Of a stretch of 64,000 bases of DNA, positions 37,714 through 47,324 are shown one piece after another (positions within the stretch are counted from its first letter, which is position 1; every line of letters begins with the position of its first letter). The stretch covers positions 1 through 64,000 of the forward strand of contig NZ_CP060010.1 of NCBI RefSeq assembly GCF_017798205.1, read 5' to 3'. Position numbers and translations under genes: made by a program. The stretch comes from Cognatishimia activa (GTDB taxonomy: Bacteria; Pseudomonadota; Alphaproteobacteria; Rhodobacterales; Rhodobacteraceae). Under the pieces are notes generated by a model that was not told where the DNA came from, ran no database searches, and worked only from the letters and a program-made list of their open reading frames with translations.

Positions 37714-37757
37714 ACACAAGCGACGGTTGTTTCAAAGGCGTCTATCCTAAAGATGTT

Positions 37758-38990
37758 ATGCGCCTCTTCATTTCCTTCTCTGCTCTCTTCCTGTCTGTCA
37801 TCCTGCTGCAACTCTCAAACGGCGGGGTTGGTCCGCTGGATGCGCTCAGCGGCATCGCACTAGGGTTCACCACCGCAGAAATCGGCCTCTTGGGCTCGGC
37901 GCACTACCTTGGGTTCTTTATTGGTTGCTGGTGGGCCCCCCGCTTGATGGGAGACGTCGGCCACTCGCGCGCCTTCGCGGTCTTTACGGCCATCGGAGCC
38001 ATCGGCCTCTTGATGCACTTCCTGATCATCGATCCCATCGCCTGGGCGATCATGCGGATCGCCGCTGGGTTCTGTATCGCAGGCAGCTATACGGTGATTG
38101 AGGCCTGGCTCCATGCCAAGCTGACCAATGACATCCGTGGCCGCGCCATGGGCACCTATCGTGTTGTCGATATGGGTGCCTCCCTTGCGGCGCAAATGGT
38201 GATTTCTGTTTTAGAACCAGCGTCTTATGTCTCCTACAACATCCTTGCCTTGGTCTGTTGCGCGGCGATCATTCCCCTGACATTGACCAAAGCCAGCCAG
38301 CCCTCCATGCCCGAGACTCCTCGTCTGCGGCCGCAACTGGCCCTGATCAGCTCCCCCCTCGCGGTGGCGGGTGTGATCGTTGCTGGCATCACCTCGGCCA
38401 GTTTTCGTATGGTCGGACCGGTCTATGGCCAAGAAATCGGACTGACGCAGGCCCAAATCGGTTGGTTCCTTGCGTCCTTTGTCGCGGGCGGCGCGCTCGC
38501 GCAATTGCCGATGGGCTGGCTTGCCGACAAATACGACCGGCGTTGGGTTCTGATTTGGATCTCGGCGGGGTCTATCGTGGCCTGCGCTGCGACGGCGACC
38601 CTCGGAGGGCCACCGACTATGACTCTGATCCTCGGAGCCTTTGCTGGGTTTGTCACCTTTCCCGTCTTCTCCATCGCCTCGGCACACGCCAATGACTTTG
38701 CCAGCGACGATCAACGGGTCGAGCTGGCCGCAAGCCTCATGTTTTTCTTTGCCGTCGGTGCGATTGCCGCACCTTATGTGGCGTCGACGTTGATCGCAGG
38801 CTTTGGCCCCTCTGCCCTATTTGTTCTGATCTCGGTCGGTCACGGGTTCCTTGTCGCTTTCGGCCTCTGGCGGATGCGGTCGCGACCCACCGAAGAAGAC
38901 CGCACGCGTTACATCTGGGCACCACGTACGTCCTTCATCATCGGTCGCCTAACAGGACGGACGCAGCGCTCTGAAGACCGTAAGGGATGA
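37758..38990 (+). CDS. MFS transporter
   Basis: A 410-residue protein with about 12 membrane helices. It has two MFS halves; the second-half loop LADKYDRRWVLIW is the cytoplasmic signature between helices 8 and 9. The N-terminal half has AAGFCIAGSYTVIEAWLHAKLTNDIRGRAMGTYRVVDMGASL, which resembles the YcaD/Rv-type UMF-like branch of MFS. The substrate cannot be told. It is probably cotranscribed with the ImuA-like gene (44-base gap). Confidence 0.85.
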   Translation: MRLFISFSALFLSVILLQLSNGGVGPLDALSGIALGFTTAEIGLLGSAHYLGFFIGCWWAPRLMGDVGHSRAFAVFTAIGAIGLLMHFLIIDPIAWAIMRIAAGFCIAGSYTVIEAWLHAKLTNDIRGRAMGTYRVVDMGASLAAQMVISVLEPASYVSYNILALVCCAAIIPLTLTKASQPSMPETPRLRPQLALISSPLAVAGVIVAGITSASFRMVGPVYGQEIGLTQAQIGWFLASFVAGGALAQLPMGWLADKYDRRWVLIWISAGSIVACAATATLGGPPTMTLILGAFAGFVTFPVFSIASAHANDFASDDQRVELAASLMFFFAVGAIAAPYVASTLIAGFGPSALFVLISVGHGFLVAFGLWRMRSRPTEEDRTRYIWAPRTSFIIGRLTGRTQRSEDRKG

Positions 38991-39028
38991 GGGGCGCTGC
39001 CCCCTTGGCCTAGCGGCCAATTCACCCG

Positions 39029-39050
39029 GAGTATTTGTGACAAGATGAAA
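39029..39050 (+). repeat. Dispersed intergenic repeat, copy 2
   Basis: It begins GAGTATTTGTGACAAGATGA and ends AA, matching the copy at 11216-11237 at 20 of 22 bases. A TTGGCC-TAGC-GGCCAA hairpin lies just before it (39005-39020), after the MFS gene. The pair may work as a weak terminator, but no T run follows. Confidence 0.5.
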
Positions 39051-39119
39051 GCCGCGGACACTCTGGAACTGGCTGCGGCTTTGCGTTAGGGAGTTCGCGA
39101 ACGAACGAAGGATAGCTTT

Positions 39120-40832
39120 ATGGCGCGCCACCTTATTACCTCTGCCATTCCTTATATCAACGGCATCAAGCATCTGGGCAATCTGGTGGGCAGCCAGCTG
39201 CCGGCGGATCTGTTTGCGCGATATCAGCGCGCGCGCGGGCATGAGGTTCTGTTTCTTTGCGCGACGGATGAGCATGGCACGCCTGCGGAATTGGCAGCGG
39301 CCAAGGCCGGGAAGCCTGTGGCCGAATATTGTGCCGAGATGCATGAGGTTCAGGCCAAGATCGCCGAAGGCTTCCGTCTGTCTTTTGATCACTTTGGGCG
39401 CTCTTCGTCAGAGCAAAACCAGAAGCTGACCCAACATTTCGCTGGACAACTGGCAGATAACGGTTTGATCCGCGAAGTCTCTGAGACGCAGATCTATTCC
39501 AATGCGGACGGGCGCTTCCTGCCAGATCGGTATATCGAAGGCACCTGCCCGAATTGTGGCTTTGAATCCGCGCGTGGCGACCAATGTGACAATTGCACCA
39601 AGCAGTTGGATCCAACCGATCTGATCAACCCCTATTCCACGATTTCAGGCTCCACTGATCTTGAGGAGCGCGAGACCAAGCATCTCTATCTGCGCCAATC
39701 CGAGATGCGCGAAAAGCTCGGCGAGTGGATCGACAGCAAGCATGACTGGCCGGTTCTGACCACTTCGATTGCGAAGAAATGGCTGAACGACGGCGACGGC
39801 CTGCAAGATCGCGGCATCACTCGGGATCTGGACTGGGGTGTGCCGGTCAAAAAGGGCGACGAAGACTGGCCGGGCATGGAAGGCAAGGTCTTCTACGTTT
39901 GGTTCGATGCGCCGGTGGAATATATCGCCTGTGCCCAAGAATGGGTCGATGCAGGCAAAGGCGAGGACTGGGCGCGCTGGTGGCGCACGGACAAGGGCGC
40001 AGAGGATGTGACCTATACCCAGTTCATGGGCAAGGATAACGTGCCGTTCCACACTCTGTCGTTCCCAGTCACGATCTTTGGCTCGGGAGAGCCTTGGAAG
40101 CTCGTGGATTACATCAAATCCTTCAACTACTTGAACTATGATGGCGGCCAGTTCAGCACCTCGCGTGGGCGCGGTGTGTTCATGGATCAGGCGCTTGAGA
40201 TCCTGCCTGCGGATTATTGGCGCTGGTGGCTCTTGAGCCATGCGCCGGAAAGCAGCGACAGTGAGTTCACCTGGGAGAACTTCCAGAGCTCGGTCAACAA
40301 AGACCTTGCTGACGTGCTTGGCAACTTTGTCAGCCGCGTCACCAAGTTCTGCCGCTCTAAGTTTAGCGAGGCCGTGCCCGAAGGCGGCGATTATGGCCCC
40401 GAGGAACTGGCGCTGATCGAAGACATCTCGGCGCGTGTGACGGCCTATCAAGCGCATATGGATGCGATGGAAGTGCGCAAATCCGCCCAAGAACTGCGCG
40501 CAATTTGGGTCGCGGGTAATGAATACCTGCAGACCGTCGCCCCTTGGTCGACGTTCAAAGAAGATCCTGCGAAAGCCGCTGTACAAATCCGTTTGGCGCT
40601 AAACCTGATCCCGCTTTACGCGGTTCTGTCTGCGCCGTTTATTCCGGACGCCGCAGCCTCTTTGCTAGAGAGCATGAACGCCGAAGCCACCGAATGGCCA
40701 AGCGATGTCGCGGCGGCGCTTTCCGCTCTGAAAGCGGGTCACGCCTTCACCGTTCCCGACGTGACCTTCCGCAAGATCACCGATGATGAACGCGATGAAT
40801 GGCAAGAAAAGTTCGCGGGCACACGGGACTGA
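39120..40832 (+). CDS. metG: Methionyl-tRNA synthetase
   Basis: Charges tRNA-Met. The class I HIGH motif is HLGN in [19 protein letters not shown] zinc knuckle is [17 protein letters not shown] (about 143-160). The KMSKS loop is a variant, [18 protein letters not shown]. The anticodon domain contains [15 protein letters not shown]. It has 570 residues and lacks the C-terminal EMAP-type tRNA-binding domain of E. coli MetG, as many alphaproteobacterial enzymes do. A bidirectional terminator separates it from the convergent tRNA-Leu. Confidence 0.96.
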   Translation: MARHLITSAIPYINGIKHLGNLVGSQLPADLFARYQRARGHEVLFLCATDEHGTPAELAAAKAGKPVAEYCAEMHEVQAKIAEGFRLSFDHFGRSSSEQNQKLTQHFAGQLADNGLIREVSETQIYSNADGRFLPDRYIEGTCPNCGFESARGDQCDNCTKQLDPTDLINPYSTISGSTDLEERETKHLYLRQSEMREKLGEWIDSKHDWPVLTTSIAKKWLNDGDGLQDRGITRDLDWGVPVKKGDEDWPGMEGKVFYVWFDAPVEYIACAQEWVDAGKGEDWARWWRTDKGAEDVTYTQFMGKDNVPFHTLSFPVTIFGSGEPWKLVDYIKSFNYLNYDGGQFSTSRGRGVFMDQALEILPADYWRWWLLSHAPESSDSEFTWENFQSSVNKDLADVLGNFVSRVTKFCRSKFSEAVPEGGDYGPEELALIEDISARVTAYQAHMDAMEVRKSAQELRAIWVAGNEYLQTVAPWSTFKEDPAKAAVQIRLALNLIPLYAVLSAPFIPDAAASLLESMNAEATEWPSDVAAALSALKAGHAFTVPDVTFRKITDDERDEWQEKFAGTRD

Positions 40833-40849
40833 TAAGCCTCTCACAAGAA

Positions 40850-40878
40850 ACAAAAAAGCAGGCCCAGCGGCCTGCTTT
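40850..40878. terminator. Bidirectional intrinsic terminator between metG and tRNA-Leu
   Basis: GCAGGCC and GGCCTGC pair around CAGC. Six A precede the stem and five T follow it, so it can stop metG on the plus strand and the tRNA on the minus strand. Confidence 0.9.
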
Positions 40879-40883
40879 TTCTT

Positions 40884-40970
40884 TGGTACCCTCGGCCGGA
40901 CTCGAACCGGCACGGCCTATACGGCCTAGAGATTTTAAGTCTCCTGTGTCTACCATTCCACCACGAGGGC
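40884..40970 (-). tRNA. tRNA-Leu (anticodon UAA)
   Basis: On the minus strand the 87-base gene starts GCCCTCGTGG. The anticodon loop is CTTAAAA (anticodon TAA), flanked by GAGA and TCTC. A long variable arm typical of leucine tRNAs follows. The T arm is GCCGG-TTCGAGT-CCGGC. The acceptor strand is CGAGGGT with discriminator A and an encoded CCA. G1 pairs with U72 as a wobble. Confidence 0.96.
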
Positions 40971-41030
40971 GCAGATTGGTGAGGCCGGACAATAGCGGCA
41001 AGTGACTGGGTGTAAAGGGGGATTTATGCC

Positions 41031-41579
41031 CTAAAGGTCTTCGCCCGGCTTTGGAGGCGGAGCCCGTAAGAGATGGCGTTCTTGAACCCATGGGTTCAGC
41101 TCGACGGCTGCGGCCAAAGCGTCTTGCGCTTCGGCCTCTTGCCCAAGGGCCAGAAAGGTCAGCCCCTGCCCCGTAAGAACTCCGACATGGCGTGGGTTCA
41201 GGGACCGCGCTTGGGCCAGATCATCACGCGCGGCTGGGAAATCCTGGCGCAGGAAATGCACGAAGGCGCGCTGGTTCCAGCCCTCGGCATAGGTCGGGCA
41301 ATAGTCAATCAATTCGCTCAAGGCCTCAATCGCACCAAGAAAATCAAAGCCCGCGCGTTTCTCCATCCCGCGATCCAGCAAGGCCTGCGCCGTCGCGTCC
41401 GGAGCCTCCGTCCAAAGCTCCCACATCTGTTGAGAGAATTCCTCGGCCACGCGCTCATTGGGCGCCATGCGCGCGCTTTCAAACAAAGCCTCCAGTTGCC
41501 CTGTATGATCCGGCCCATCAGGGCAGGCATTTACAGCAAGCGGGACCGAAAGACATATGGCGGAAAGTACAAAGCGCAT
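41031..41579 (-). CDS. Exported tetratricopeptide-repeat protein
   Basis: A 182-residue protein with a signal peptide (RFVLSAICLSVPLAVNA). Its helical body carries about three TPR-like units: FLGAIEALSELIDYCPTYAEGWNQRA, then FPAARDDLAQARSLNPRHVGVLTGQG, and EAEAQDALAAAVELNPW. Such proteins act as periplasmic scaffolds. A partner cannot be named. It stands between tRNA-Leu and putR on the minus strand. Confidence 0.78.
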   Translation of the reverse strand: MRFVLSAICLSVPLAVNACPDGPDHTGQLEALFESARMAPNERVAEEFSQQMWELWTEAPDATAQALLDRGMEKRAGFDFLGAIEALSELIDYCPTYAEGWNQRAFVHFLRQDFPAARDDLAQARSLNPRHVGVLTGQGLTFLALGQEAEAQDALAAAVELNPWVQERHLLRAPPPKPGEDL

Positions 41580-41609
41580 GACTTAAGGATGGCGCAATCG
41601 GCGCGCCGA

Positions 41610-42086
41610 TCAAGTCACATTCCCGAGACCGATTTCCTTGACTGCCTCCATCGCGACAAAGGTCGAGGTGCTGGCCACATGCGGCAGCGCCGAAATCTTT
41701 TCCCCAAGTACGCGCCGATAGGCCTCCATATCGCTGGTGCGCACTTTCAGCAGATAGTCGAAATTGCTCGCAATCATATGGGCTTGCTCGATTTCCTGAA
41801 CCTTGGAAACCGCCTCATTGAACGCCTGCAGGGCCTTTTCCTTGGTGTCCGAGAGTTTCACCTCGACAAAGGCCACGTGGTTGAACCCCAGTTTGATCGG
41901 ATCCAACATCGCGCGATAGCCAATGATGGCCCCTTCGCCTTCCAGTCGGCGCACCCGCGCCTGTGTCGGGCTTTTGGACAAGCCGATCTCGCGCGCCAGA
42001 TCCGTGATCGAGATCCGCCCGTTGCGCGCCAGCACGCGCAGGATTTTGTGGTCAAAACCGTCAAGGTCCAGTTTTTCACTTTGCAT
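41610..42086 (-). CDS. putR: Lrp/AsnC-family regulator, probable activator of putA (PutR)
   Basis: A 158-residue Lrp-type protein. The N-terminal winged helix has FDHKILRVLARNGRISITDLAREIGLSKSPTQARVRRLEGEGAI. The C-terminal RAM ligand domain has VAFVEVKLSDTKEKAL and SNFDYLLKVRTSDMEAYRRVL. It is divergent from putA, the arrangement described for PutR, which activates putA in response to proline in Rhodobacter and Agrobacterium. A GAAAT-N7-ATTTC dyad lies immediately upstream of its start codon. Confidence 0.88.
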   Translation of the reverse strand: MQSEKLDLDGFDHKILRVLARNGRISITDLAREIGLSKSPTQARVRRLEGEGAIIGYRAMLDPIKLGFNHVAFVEVKLSDTKEKALQAFNEAVSKVQEIEQAHMIASNFDYLLKVRTSDMEAYRRVLGEKISALPHVASTSTFVAMEAVKEIGLGNVT

Positions 42087-42087
42087 A

Positions 42088-42104
42088 GAAATACTCTAAA
42101 TTTC
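42088..42104. promoter_or_regulatory. Candidate PutR operator
   Basis: GAAAT (42088-42092) and ATTTC (42100-42104) form a dyad with a 7-base AT-rich centre, in the 105-base region between the divergent putR and putA. The size and shape fit an Lrp/AsnC dimer site. Autoregulation of putR is likely because the site touches its start codon. Confidence 0.45.
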
Positions 42105-42191
42105 GATCCATTTGCATCGCATATCACACTCAATCAGGAAATTCGACCTTAGAATCGCTGTTAATATAGGCCATTCACCAAGGAGGCCCTC

Positions 42192-45100
42192 ATGACAGAT
42201 TCCCGCCGTTCCATCGATACAGAAACCTACGCCCCAGAGGCTGAGGTTCTTGCCAAGCTTGTCGAGCAAGCCAATCTTAACGATGCCGCGCGCGCTGCAA
42301 TTGGCGAAAAAGCAGAGCATCTGGTGCGTCAGATCCGTGGGAATTCGAAACCGGGCCTTATGGAAGTCTTCCTTGCAGAATATGGCCTGTCGACCGACGA
42401 AGGCGTCGCACTGATGTGTCTGGCCGAAGCGCTGCTGCGTGTTCCGGATGCGGAAACCATCGACGCTTTGATCGAAGACAAGATTGCTCCGTCTGATTGG
42501 GGCAAGCACCTTGGGCAATCCACGTCGTCTCTGGTGAACGCCTCGACCTGGGCTTTGATGCTGACCGGTAAGGTTCTGGACGACGGCGACAGCGGCGTCA
42601 TCAGCGCCTTGCGCGGTGCGATCAAGCGTTTGGGTGAGCCTGTCATCCGGACAGCCGTGGGCCGCGCGATGAAAGAAATGGGCCGTCAGTTCGTTCTGGG
42701 CGAAACCATCGAGGCCGCGATGAAACGTGCTCAGGACATGGAAGCGCAAGGCTACTCCTATTCCTACGACATGCTGGGCGAAGCAGCGAAAACTGACGCC
42801 GATGCGATGCGCTATCACCTCGCCTATTCCCGCGCGATCTCGGCCATTGCGGCAGGCTGCAACAATGAGGACATCCGCGACAATCCGGGCATCTCTGTAA
42901 AACTCTCGGCACTGCACCCCCGCTATGAAGTCGCGCAAAAAGCCCGCGTTATGGACGAGTTGGTGCCACGCCTGCATGGCCTTGCGCTCTTGGCGAAATC
43001 TGCGGGCATGGGTCTCAATATCGACGCAGAAGAGGCCGACCGCCTGTCTCTGTCCATGGATGTGATCGAAGCGGTTCTCGCCGATCCGGCGCTCAAGGAG
43101 TGGGACGGCTTTGGCGTTGTGGTGCAGGCCTATGGCAAGCGCGCGGCCTATACGCTGGATTACCTCTATGAACTCGCGACCCGTTTGGATCGCAAGATCA
43201 TGGTGCGTCTGGTGAAAGGCGCCTATTGGGACACAGAAATCAAAAACGCGCAGGTCATGGGTCTCGATGGCTTCCCAGTGTTTACCGCGAAAGCGGCAAC
43301 CGATGTCAGCTACATCGCCAATGCGCGCAAGCTGCTTGGTATGACCGACCGGATCTATCCGCAGTTCGCGACCCACAACGCCCATACGGTCGCAGCCGTT
43401 CTGGGCATGGCCGAAGACTTCGATACATTCGAATTCCAACGCCTCCACGGCATGGGCGACGCCCTGCATGACGTTGTTTTAAAAGAAAATAAAACACGCT
43501 GCCGGATCTATGCGCCAGTGGGCGCGCACCGTGACCTCTTGGCGTACCTCGTGCGTCGTCTGCTGGAAAACGGTGCGAACAGCTCCTTCGTGAACCAGAT
43601 CGTGGACGAAGAGGTCCCGCCATCTGTCGTTGCCCGCGACCCGTTCGAAGCCATAAAGGACGAGCAGGTCAAACTGCCAACCGGTGACGAACTCTTTGAG
43701 CCCGAACGCCCGAACTCCAAGGGCATGGATCTGCGCGACATCCCGACAATTGAGCGTCTCGAAGAGACCCGCGCGCCATTCCGCGAGACCACATGGGCAG
43801 CAAACCCTCTGATCGCGGGCGAAGCACAGCCGCAAGGCGCGCAGCCCGTGGAAAACCCCTACCTGCCCGCGGATTCAGCAGGCACTGTCGCGCATGCCAG
43901 CGACGCCGATATCCAGACCGCGCTGGCCTCTGCAAAACCATGGGACGCGGACGCCGAAACCCGCGGAGCCGTTCTTGCGAAAGCTGCTGACCTCTATGAG
44001 GCCAATGTCGGCACCTTCTTTGCCCTTCTGGCGCGTGAGGCAGGTAAAACCCCGCTCGACCAAATCGCAGAACTGCGCGAAGCGGTGGACTTCCTGCGCT
44101 ACTACGGAGCCAACGCGCCAAGCACGCCACCGGCCGGCACATTCACTTGCATCAGCCCTTGGAACTTCCCACTCGCGATCTTCACAGGCCAGATCGCTGC
44201 GGCTTTGGCGGCAGGCAACGCGGTGCTCGCTAAACCTGCGGATCAAACGCCTCTGATCGCCTATGAGGCCGTGAAACTGCTGCATGAGGCAGGTGTCCCA
44301 CGCGAGGCTCTGCAACTTCTGCCAGGTTCTGGTGCCCATGTCGGCGCGGCTTTGACCTCGGACCCTCGCGTCGATGGGGTTTGCTTCACAGGCTCCACCG
44401 CCACCGCAAAACGCATCCGGAAAACCATGGCCGACAACCTCGCACCGGGCGCGCCTCTCATCGCCGAAACCGGTGGTCTAAACGCCATGATCGTGGACTC
44501 CACCGCCCTGCCCGAACAGGCCGTCACCGCCATTGTCGAAAGTGCTTTCCAATCTGCGGGCCAACGCTGTTCCGCCCTGCGCTGCCTTTACGTGCAAGAA
44601 GACATCGCAAGCGACCTGCTGCATATGCTGAAAGGCGCGGCCAAAGAGCTGAAGATGGGCGATCCTTGGGAATATTCCACCGATGTCGGCCCGCTAATCG
44701 ATGCGACTGCTCAGGCACGCTTCAGCGACCATATCGCCGCCGCACGCGCCGAAGGCCGTGTGATGTTCGAACTGGACACACCAAACACCGGCAACTTCCT
44801 AGCCCCGACCATGATCGGCGTCAGCGGTATCGAAGATCTCAAAGAAGAGATCTTTGGCCCGGTTCTGCATGTGGCGACCTTCAAAGCCAATGAGCTGGAC
44901 AAGGTCATCGCCGCGATCAACGCCACCGGATATGGCCTGACTTTCGGCCTGCAAACTCGGATCGATGACCGCGTGCAGCATGTCTCGGAAAGCATCCATG
45001 CGGGCAACATCTATGTAAACCGCAACCAGATCGGCGCGATCGTGGGCAGCCAGCCTTTTGGCGGCGAAGGCCTGTCCGGTACGGGCCCCAAAGCAGGCGG

Positions 45101-45611
45101 CCCGCAGTACCTATCGCGCTTTGCAAAACGGGAGACCCCGTCGGTTGACACCACATGGCCCGACGCAGCCGAGGCCACGAAAGTGGCCCAAGCCATCGCC
45201 GACTGCCCTGCTGGTGCTGCGCCTGTGACAACCTCCCTGCCCGGCCCAACCGGTGAATCCAACCGTCTGGCGCATTTCGCACGCGACCCGTTCCTGTGCA
45301 TGGGTCCAGGCCAGTCCACCGCCGAAGCGCAGCGCGACGCCGTCATCGCCGCCGGTGGCCGTGCGGTCCTCGTAGACCGCATGGTAGACCCGCAACAGCT
45401 TGCTCATCTTGAGGGCATCGCAGGTGCAATCTGGTGGGGCGACGCAACTCAGGCCCGCGCCTATGATCAGGCGTTGGCGTCTCGCGATGGCGCGATCCTG
45501 CCCCTGCTGACCGGCCAACCGGATGCAGGCTATGTGCGCGGCGAGCGTCATGTCTGTGTCGACACCACAGCCGCGGGCGGTAACGCGGCACTTTTGGGTG
45601 GGGCCTCCTAA
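42192..45611 (+). CDS. putA: Bifunctional proline dehydrogenase / L-glutamate gamma-semialdehyde dehydrogenase
   Basis: PutA oxidises proline to glutamate in two steps. The FAD-binding proline dehydrogenase barrel (about 100-470) has SVKLSALHPRYE, DAEEADRLSLSM, VRLVKGAYWDTEIK and FATHNAHTV. The aldehyde dehydrogenase domain (about 560-1000) has CISPWNFPLAIFTGQIAAALAAGN, AETGGLNAMIVD with its catalytic Glu, and the nucleophile Cys in QSAGQRCSALRCLYV. A small C-terminal domain ends the protein. It has 1139 residues. There is no ribbon-helix-helix domain at the N-terminus, so it does not repress itself; the divergent PutR fills that role. AGGAGG precedes the ATG. Confidence 0.97.
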   Translation: MTDSRRSIDTETYAPEAEVLAKLVEQANLNDAARAAIGEKAEHLVRQIRGNSKPGLMEVFLAEYGLSTDEGVALMCLAEALLRVPDAETIDALIEDKIAPSDWGKHLGQSTSSLVNASTWALMLTGKVLDDGDSGVISALRGAIKRLGEPVIRTAVGRAMKEMGRQFVLGETIEAAMKRAQDMEAQGYSYSYDMLGEAAKTDADAMRYHLAYSRAISAIAAGCNNEDIRDNPGISVKLSALHPRYEVAQKARVMDELVPRLHGLALLAKSAGMGLNIDAEEADRLSLSMDVIEAVLADPALKEWDGFGVVVQAYGKRAAYTLDYLYELATRLDRKIMVRLVKGAYWDTEIKNAQVMGLDGFPVFTAKAATDVSYIANARKLLGMTDRIYPQFATHNAHTVAAVLGMAEDFDTFEFQRLHGMGDALHDVVLKENKTRCRIYAPVGAHRDLLAYLVRRLLENGANSSFVNQIVDEEVPPSVVARDPFEAIKDEQVKLPTGDELFEPERPNSKGMDLRDIPTIERLEETRAPFRETTWAANPLIAGEAQPQGAQPVENPYLPADSAGTVAHASDADIQTALASAKPWDADAETRGAVLAKAADLYEANVGTFFALLAREAGKTPLDQIAELREAVDFLRYYGANAPSTPPAGTFTCISPWNFPLAIFTGQIAAALAAGNAVLAKPADQTPLIAYEAVKLLHEAGVPREALQLLPGSGAHVGAALTSDPRVDGVCFTGSTATAKRIRKTMADNLAPGAPLIAETGGLNAMIVDSTALPEQAVTAIVESAFQSAGQRCSALRCLYVQEDIASDLLHMLKGAAKELKMGDPWEYSTDVGPLIDATAQARFSDHIAAARAEGRVMFELDTPNTGNFLAPTMIGVSGIEDLKEEIFGPVLHVATFKANELDKVIAAINATGYGLTFGLQTRIDDRVQHVSESIHAGNIYVNRNQIGAIVGSQPFGGEGLSGTGPKAGGPQYLSRFAKRETPSVDTTWPDAAEATKVAQAIADCPAGAAPVTTSLPGPTGESNRLAHFARDPFLCMGPGQSTAEAQRDAVIAAGGRAVLVDRMVDPQQLAHLEGIAGAIWWGDATQARAYDQALASRDGAILPLLTGQPDAGYVRGERHVCVDTTAAGGNAALLGGAS

Positions 45612-45653
45612 GCCCCACTTGACCTGAGGCACCCAAGTGGTCACCTATCAGAC

Positions 45654-46424
45654 ATGTTTCCGATACGTGACCACAACCCCTCGGGGCGCACGCCCTATGT
45701 GACCTACGCCCTGATCGCCATTAATATCGTGGTGTTTCTTTACAGCTTTGGCCTTGATGGGCGCGGGCTGAACCAGTTCTATTCCGACTACGCCATGTTC
45801 CCCGCAAGGATCAGCCAGGGGCAGGATCTGCAGGGGCTGTTCACCTCGATGTTCCTGCACGGCGGCTTTATGCATTTGGCGGGCAACATGCTGTTCCTCT
45901 GGATTTTCGGAGACAATCTCGAGGATGATATGGGCCATGTGCCCTTCACGCTCTTCTATCTTGCAGGCGGCATTGGCGCGGGCCTCGCACAGGTGATTTC
46001 AGAGCCCATGGGCACGATCCCCACGGTCGGAGCCTCTGGCGCGATTGCCGCTGTCATGGGCGGATACCTTTTGCTCTACCCACGCGCCAAAGTCGACATC
46101 CTATTGATTTTGATCATCTTTTTCAGGATTTTTACGATTCCCGCATGGGTCATGCTGGGCCTGTGGTTTGCACTTCAACTGGTGAATGGCGTCAATGTGG
46201 ATCCCGAAACCGGAGGCGTCGCCTATTGGGCCCATGCAGGTGGTTTCGTCATCGGCTTCGCCATGGCGCTGCCGCTCTGGCGGCGCAAGGGCGGCACGGA
46301 ATATTGGAGCAAAACCGAGGGGCACCCGCCCCATCCCGAAGCCAAATACCGCCTGAGCCGCAGCAATGTGCCAACCGTTGGTCGAAACAGGAGCAACGTG
46401 CCAAGGATTGGTCGACGCCGTTAG
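45654..46424 (+). CDS. Rhomboid-family intramembrane serine protease
   Basis: A 256-residue protein with about six membrane helices. The catalytic serine is S128 in VGASGAIAAV and the histidine H193 in YWAHAGGFVIG. HGGFMHLAGNMLFLWIFGDNLED is the conserved loop region. These proteases cut single-pass membrane proteins within the lipid bilayer. The C-terminal tail is unusual: two near-identical basic units, RSNVPTVGR and RSNVPRIGR, end the protein in the cytoplasm. The substrate is unknown. Confidence 0.9.
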   Translation: MFPIRDHNPSGRTPYVTYALIAINIVVFLYSFGLDGRGLNQFYSDYAMFPARISQGQDLQGLFTSMFLHGGFMHLAGNMLFLWIFGDNLEDDMGHVPFTLFYLAGGIGAGLAQVISEPMGTIPTVGASGAIAAVMGGYLLLYPRAKVDILLILIIFFRIFTIPAWVMLGLWFALQLVNGVNVDPETGGVAYWAHAGGFVIGFAMALPLWRRKGGTEYWSKTEGHPPHPEAKYRLSRSNVPTVGRNRSNVPRIGRRR

Positions 46425-46447
46425 GCTACGACCAAGATTTGCAGGAA

Positions 46448-47239
46448 TTAAGTGTTGCGAATGACCTTCGCGAATTGATCAAAGATCGGCTCATTCGCTG
46501 CCAGAACGGTGCCGCTTTCCAGCACAGAATCTTCTTTGTCCATCGCTTCAACGAAACCACCGGCCTCTTTGACGATCAACATGCCAGCCGCCAGATCCCA
46601 TGCGTTCAAGCCACGCTCCCAATATCCCTCATAGCGGCCCGCCGCCACGTAGGCCAAATCCAGTGCAGCAGAACCCCAGCGGCGCACACCGGCACAAGCC
46701 GGCATAATCCGCGCGAGATCCTGCAAAGTGGTTGGCAATTCAGGACGGCCTGCAAAAGGAATTCCGGTGGCAAACACGCTTTCGATCATCCGGTGGCGGC
46801 TGGATACACGCAGACGTTTGCTGTCGTTCAGCCACGCGCCTTCGCCGCGTTCGGCATAGAACATCTCGTCCTTGGCCGGGTCATAGACCACACCCGCGAC
46901 GATCTCGCCCTTATGCTCCAGCGCGATGGAAATCGCCCAATGCGGCATGCCGTGCAAAAAGTTCGTCGTGCCATCCAGAGGATCCACGATCCAGCGACGG
47001 GTCGGATCCTTACCGTCCTGGCCACCGCCCTCTTCGCCCAGCCAACCATAGGTCGGACGCGCGCCCAAGAGTTCCTCTTTCAGAACCGCCTCAGCCTGCA
47101 CATCCGCGCGGCTGACAAAATCGCCTGCCGATTTCGCCGAGACCTGCAGGTTCTCAACCTCGCCAAAGTCCTTAACCAGACCACGGGCCGCCTTACGTGC
47201 GGCTTTCATCATGATGTTGAGATTTGCGCTGCCAGCCAT
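46448..47239 (-). CDS. suhB: Inositol monophosphatase family protein (SuhB)
   Basis: A magnesium-dependent phosphatase of the IMPase fold; in E. coli SuhB also acts in rRNA antitermination. Metal-binding motifs are GWLGEEGGG, IVDPLDGTTNFLHG, and GLNAWDLAAGMLIVKEAGG. It has 263 residues, normal. It converges on the rhomboid gene (23-base gap) and lies downstream of metR on the same strand. The in vivo substrate is not certain from sequence. Confidence 0.92.
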   Translation of the reverse strand: MAGSANLNIMMKAARKAARGLVKDFGEVENLQVSAKSAGDFVSRADVQAEAVLKEELLGARPTYGWLGEEGGGQDGKDPTRRWIVDPLDGTTNFLHGMPHWAISIALEHKGEIVAGVVYDPAKDEMFYAERGEGAWLNDSKRLRVSSRHRMIESVFATGIPFAGRPELPTTLQDLARIMPACAGVRRWGSAALDLAYVAAGRYEGYWERGLNAWDLAAGMLIVKEAGGFVEAMDKEDSVLESGTVLAANEPIFDQFAKVIRNT

Positions 47240-47324
47240 GGCTCGGCTCCTTTGATATCAGAGCGCGCGTATACGCCGCCAAAGCGGCTTTGCCAAGGGT
47301 GAAACCGGGGGTTTTGGGCGTATT

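Noticed and set aside
42096-43469. A 457-residue open frame antisense to putA, and a similar one antisense to accC (7777-9168).
   Set aside because: Both mirror highly conserved genes and show no motif of their own.
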